Below are positions 63,071 to 64,000 of a stretch of DNA of 64,000 nt, in pieces. Both the position numbers and the translations under genes were made by a program. How positions within the stretch are numbered: the stretch's first letter is position 1; each line of letters opens with the position of its first letter. The notes under the pieces were generated by a model. The model was given only the letters and a program-made list of their open reading frames with translations, did not search any database and was not told the DNA's origin. Origin of the DNA: Varroa destructor (Eukaryota > Arthropoda > Arachnida > Mesostigmata > Varroidae); NCBI RefSeq assembly GCF_002443255.2, contig NW_019211460.1, positions 31,666,717 through 31,730,716 of the forward strand, read 5' to 3'.

Positions 63071-64000
63071 AGAGAAAGGTTCTCTCGTTTAAATGCTTTC
63101 CGTCCGGTGGGGGGATCATACGAAACCTGAGACATGCACCTACCCTAAACCCATTTCGTCCCCCTCAACATTCACCTCATTCCTGGTCGTCGTCGGCCTA
63201 TTTCCCTCATTGAAGCAATTAAGGGCTGAATGAAGTAGTTGTTGACGTCTGAATGCTTCGTAAGTAAACAGACACATATCTTAGGTTAAGAAGCAGCGAC
63301 GCATGACAAACAGCTATCGTCAATAGGCAGCCGGCAGATTCGCTAGGGAAGATTTAAAGGCTATTGAGGATAACACAATAATGTACCTTAAAGCTTGCTA
63401 ATACTAACACGTAGGAGCTCATTTAGATTGGTAGTGTGTTAAATAATTACACGCTTGGTAAGGTATTAAAACATTATTACACGTGCGTGATATATACGTA
63501 ATTAACAGTATACGTAATTATATCCACGAAAAGATGTGCGGGTCATCAAATAAATGCGGGTAAAAAAAGTAATATTTATTGTTGGAATAGTTACACGGCT
63601 ATCTCATGCAGCGAACGGCAAAAATACACGATTTTCGATTCTCCTTAAGAAATTTCTAAGTGCACAGAGTGGGCATTTCGCAAAAAACAAACTAAGCAGT
63701 AAACCAGCTCAGCTTTTCCCGGAGATCTCGTTAAGATAAACACTCAACCTCAATAGAGCAAAATCAAACGGGAACTTGACTTCAAAGGCGACGATAGGTA
63801 GCCATCATGGCGATGTCCTTTTTTCATTAGTGCCTTATCAGCCACATCTCACGCTTTGAACCGAAGTAACCTTTCGTCGGAAATTAACAGCCTCAAGCTG
63901 CTCGTGAATGAATTGGGTTTGAGATGAGTGAATGATTACGACCTGTCGTTCAAAGAAAGGACCCGTTTTCTAAAATTGTGCGTCCACGAGTACCATCTAT
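63071..64000. other. Gene-free end of window
   Basis: Mixed-composition sequence with no recognised coding exon. The frame at 63554-63739 is short and motif-free. Confidence 0.45.

Overview
This is a eukaryotic window: genes are split by GT-AG introns, spacing is wide, the DNA is AT-rich (about 40% GC by eye) and microsatellites are common. There are no operons, bacterial features, CRISPR arrays or recognisable tRNA/rRNA genes. Gene content (a Dpp/BMP2/4 ligand, a pickpocket-like DEG/ENaC channel, a single-domain VWC secreted protein, a small Tyr-rich secreted protein) indicates an arthropod. Genome style suggests a chelicerate, perhaps a parasitiform mite; that last step is inference.

Layout. 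1-4.1 kb: no gene seen. 4.13-4.36 kb (-): a 77-residue secreted Tyr-rich protein. 4.4-14.3 kb: no gene seen. 15.65-40.63 kb (+): one large gene for 6-phosphofructo-2-kinase/fructose-2,6-bisphosphatase (PFKFB), rebuilt from at least eight coding exons whose splice phases all agree. It has a tandemly duplicated exon (28634-28758 and 31286-31413) giving alternative bisphosphatase C-termini, and several possible 3' exons. 44.7-48.7 kb (+): a complete eight-exon DEG/ENaC subunit of 553 residues. 49.9-53.1 kb (+): a two-exon, 100-residue single VWC-domain secreted protein. 54.25-56.17 kb (-): a complete four-exon BMP2/4/Dpp ligand of 401 residues, convergent with the VWC gene. 56.2-64 kb: no recognised coding gene, but GC-rich blocks with trinucleotide repeats at 61.3-63.1 kb that look like promoter/5'UTR sequence.

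The genes are functionally independent: glycolytic control by fructose-2,6-bisphosphate (PFKFB), sodium-channel excitability (DEG/ENaC), a secreted small protein of the SVWC class, and patterning (BMP). The exon models rest on joining reading frames at consensus splice sites with matching phase and on family motifs recognised by eye. No search or alignment was run.

Most notable are the PFKFB alternative exon pair and 3' exon set, a 23-bp near-perfect hairpin inside a PFKFB intron, a GYS selectivity-filter triplet in the channel, a lengthened wrist loop in the BMP ligand, and two intergenic/intronic patches that look like frame-broken coding sequence. I found no convincing previously undescribed multi-gene system.
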